A stretch of 15,451 bases of DNA from DAOPJM01 sp035399665. Lineage in GTDB: Bacteria; Bacillota; Clostridia; Christensenellales; CAG-138. The position numbers were made by a program, and so were the translations under genes. The stretch is taken from the NCBI GenBank assembly GCA_035399665.1, contig DAOPJM010000043.1:1-15451 (forward strand), read 5' to 3'. A model generated the notes under the pieces. It worked only from the letters and a program-made list of their open reading frames with translations. It ran no database searches and had not been told where the DNA came from. Shown in pieces: positions 13,792 to 15,451 of this stretch. Each line of letters opens with the position of its first letter. The first letter of the stretch is position 1.

Positions 13792-14648
13792 GCGTCAGTC
13801 ACCCCCGCTGCTGTCCATGCGCGGAGCTTTGTAATCATTGCGGTAGTGATCGCCGTAGTGGAAGCGTCCACGTTGAGCTTGGCAATGTCAATCCCGCCTG
13901 CAGGAGTGGCCGGGAGATCGTCGCCCGTGGTAACGGATTCAATCGCTGTTCCATCCGTGACTTCCATCGTTCCAACAATCGTTGACGCGCTGGGTGTATC
14001 CCCGCCGCCTGGCGTTTCTTCTGTAACGGTAATCACGGCGCCATCAGCGGAAGCGGAGAAAGTGCCATCCAGTGCGGTATCCAGTGCTGCAGCAAGGTTC
14101 GTCGCGGTGGCCGCTTCGTCAACTCCTGCGTTGAAGTCAACGCCCTCGGTAAGGGTGGTTTCGTTGATCGTGAAGGTGTCGCCGGATGCCGCATTGACCG
14201 TAATGGTGTACGTTCTCACGCCAGCGACAGTAATATCGCCCGCTATGTACCGCAACAGGTGGTTTGAATCCACATAGATCAAATCCTGCCTGTTGTAGGT
14301 ATCGTCCGCCGCATCAATCGCAAGCGCGGCGTTTCCCTTGACAGCGAAACGTGATCCATCCTCAAGGTAAATCCTGCCGTCGGTGATCTTAACGGTCATG
14401 TCCGGCGTGGCCTGCTCGGTGGTGTTTAACCCAGAAAACACGCCGTAACCCGCCTGTTCCTCAAGCACTTCCCACCAGCCGTCACTTGTGACGGGGTTTA
14501 CGTTCGAGTTGCTGTACTCGAACACTCGACCAGTATCAATCTCTTTGAGCATTGCGCCATCCGCTACCGCCTGCGTAGGCTTGGTATCGGTGGACATCAC
14601 CTGATAATAGCCTTGCGTGGTTTCCTCGTTAATGCTTACTCGTGCCAT
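13788..14648 (-). CDS. Putative head fibre or decoration protein, beta-rich, Ala/Thr/Asp-rich
   Basis: A 286-residue protein of unknown function encoded between portal and minor head genes. An in-frame ATG at 14654 lies only two or three bases from GGAGGG, whereas the ATG at 14648 is correctly spaced, so I choose 14648. Three segments are visible. Residues ~1-62 resemble an N-terminal phage structural domain ending in a 'LKEIDTGRVFEYSNSN' and 'WWEVLEE' pattern. Residues ~70-140 contain 'ATPDMTVKITDGRIYLEDG' and 'AADDTYNRQDLIYVDS', close to a beta-sandwich found at the start of baseplate and tail-fibre proteins. Residues ~145-230 contain 'GDTFTINETTLTEGVDF' then 'EAATATNLAAALD', a module recurring in phage surface proteins. 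No signal peptide or membrane segment is seen. Position in the head cluster with fibre-like domains suggests a capsid-surface fibre or decoration (inference). A minor tail protein is the alternative. Confidence 0.6.
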   Translation of the reverse strand: MARVSINEETTQGYYQVMSTDTKPTQAVADGAMLKEIDTGRVFEYSNSNVNPVTSDGWWEVLEEQAGYGVFSGLNTTEQATPDMTVKITDGRIYLEDGSRFAVKGNAALAIDAADDTYNRQDLIYVDSNHLLRYIAGDITVAGVRTYTITVNAASGDTFTINETTLTEGVDFNAGVDEAATATNLAAALDTALDGTFSASADGAVITVTEETPGGGDTPSASTIVGTMEVTDGTAIESVTTGDDLPATPAGGIDIAKLNVDASTTAITTAMITKLRAWTAAGVTDA

Positions 14649-14650
14649 GA

Positions 14651-15451
14651 TCATTCCCCTCCGTTGTCTATCGCGTCTTGCAGATCATCTGCTCCCGGTA
14701 GTCCGGTCGCGTCCTCTGCGTCCATATCGTTCAAAATATCCTCGATCTCGTCCGCCTGGATGTACGGGTTCAGCTCAAGCGCCTTCTTACGGGTGATATC
14801 GGAGCGCATGAGCGTGATGTCCTGAATGATCTCGCTGTCATTTGATATCGCCCTGCGCTTAAACTTGATATCCTCGGTTTCGATGCCGTTAAGCGAAAGC
14901 ACCTGCTGGACGAACGTAAACGCCTGCCATTCGTACATATCGGCCTTGAGGTTGAGGTTTGCGGTCGCGGCCTTGATTGCGACGTTTGTTAAGCTTCCGC
15001 CCGTGAGTTCGTCCATGTCCAGCGCCATGTAATCCTGATAGAGTTGCTTCTTGAGCAGGTCAAGCGCGGTCTGGCGGGCAAGGTAAGGCACTTCAATGGT
15101 GTGCGGCTCTGCTGTACTCTGTCCGCTCGCCCCAGCTTCCGTGTAGGTGGCTTTAATGCGCTTGATGTCGGCCAGCATAGCTACGATCTGGTCTGTCGTG
15201 CCGCCGAAGTTGTTGATAACCCAGTACACGTCATTGGTGCGGTCAAGATTATCGCCGAAGTCAGAGAAGATGCGGTCGTACATATCAATCTTGCTTTTGA
15301 TGTTTGTGGATAACTCGCTGCGGCACAGGTCGTTTGCGTAGAATGGGACGATCGGAAGAGTGGAATAGTTCGTACCGCCGACGGTTTCCTCGCTCAACGC
15401 GTCCCTGCGTACTTTCTTGATGTAAGGCTCTTTGGGCGAGCTTTCCAGCGT
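14651..15451 (-). CDS. Phage portal protein, SPP1 gp6-like (C-terminal part; 5' end beyond the window)
   Basis: Portal proteins form the dodecameric ring at one capsid vertex through which DNA is packaged and to which neck and tail attach. The frame is open to the right window edge: the 18 codons before the TTG at 15397 carry no stop, so that TTG is an internal Leu codon and the gene continues upstream. About 266 residues are visible. They begin with a 'LPIVPFYAND' segment followed by 'SELSTNIKSKIDMYD', the conserved pattern of SPP1 gp6-like portals (inter-domain strand, then the long helix with a Ser and 'YD'). A helical stem and crown region follows, and the C-terminus is acidic ('ADEIEDILNDMDAEDATG'), as is common in this family. 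The stop TGA overlaps the next gene's region, suggesting translational coupling. Terminase genes are expected further right. Family call is from remembered motifs, not a search; fairly sure. Confidence 0.88.
   Translation of the reverse strand, partial: TLESSPKEPYIKKVRRDALSEETVGGTNYSTLPIVPFYANDLCRSELSTNIKSKIDMYDRIFSDFGDNLDRTNDVYWVINNFGGTTDQIVAMLADIKRIKATYTEAGASGQSTAEPHTIEVPYLARQTALDLLKKQLYQDYMALDMDELTGGSLTNVAIKAATANLNLKADMYEWQAFTFVQQVLSLNGIETEDIKFKRRAISNDSEIIQDITLMRSDITRKKALELNPYIQADEIEDILNDMDAEDATGLPGADDLQDAIDNGGE

Noticed and set aside
13645..14277. Plus-strand open frame of 210 codons opposite the fibre-like and DUF2188 genes
   Set aside because: Val/Ser/Ala/Pro-rich shadow composition; the minus-strand genes have recognisable domains and coupled starts.
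1..15451. CRISPR arrays, tRNA genes, insertion sequences, attachment sites
   Set aside because: No regularly spaced repeats, cloverleaf-like sequences, transposase motifs or terminal inverted repeats were noticed on either strand.

Overview
This window is the late structural module of a tailed phage or prophage with a siphovirus-type long tail. Every supported gene is on the minus strand, so transcription runs from the right edge (head genes) to the left edge (tail tip and fibres). Strong AGGAGG-type ribosome binding sites, an SPP1-like portal and neck, a GP20-type scaffold, a prophage-endopeptidase-type tail protein and a BppU-like fibre all point to a Firmicutes host, most likely a moderately GC-rich member of the Clostridia. 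The host is an inference. No integrase, repressor, lysis gene, tRNA or bacterial gene is present, so integrated prophage and free or metagenomic phage cannot be told apart. A run of exactly 100 N shows the source is a draft scaffold.

Head region (15451 to 9162, in transcription order): C-terminal part of an SPP1 gp6-like portal; a fibre- or decoration-like beta-rich protein; a DUF2188 protein; a small HEXXH metallopeptidase-like protein; a MuF/SPP1 gp7-like minor head protein broken by the N gap; a small phage protein of the 'MKYKxKxVVVxAxQ' type; a GP20-family scaffold; a P22-like major capsid protein; then the head-tail connector, head closure and tail terminator proteins.

Tail region (9149 to 1): major tail tube protein with a C-terminal extension; a structured spacer of about 100 bases; a tail assembly chaperone pair (gpG, and gpG-T through a probable -1 frameshift); an 1140-residue tape measure protein; distal tail protein (Dit); tail-associated endopeptidase-family protein (Tal); a BppU-like fibre; a small tail-tip protein with a possible carbohydrate-binding fold; and the start codon of one further gene at the left edge.

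The genes are packed tightly. Many junctions are ATGA or TAATG overlaps, which implies translational coupling in one or a few long late transcripts. I see no convincing promoter or intrinsic terminator. The only non-coding stretches longer than about 50 bases are 8152-8258 and 12138-12196, and both contain hairpins. Together the genes would build a procapsid around the scaffold, attach neck proteins at the portal, polymerise a tail tube on the tape measure (about 170 nm by length scaling), and cap it with a Dit/Tal/fibre tip for host recognition.

Most worth a second look are the mosaic of P22-type coat with SPP1-type portal, neck and long tail; the fibre-like gene placed between portal and MuF; the HEXXH protein in the head cluster; the chaperone frameshift that lacks a canonical slippery heptamer; the gap in MuF, which could hide a longer C-terminal domain; and the unrecognised tail-tip protein.
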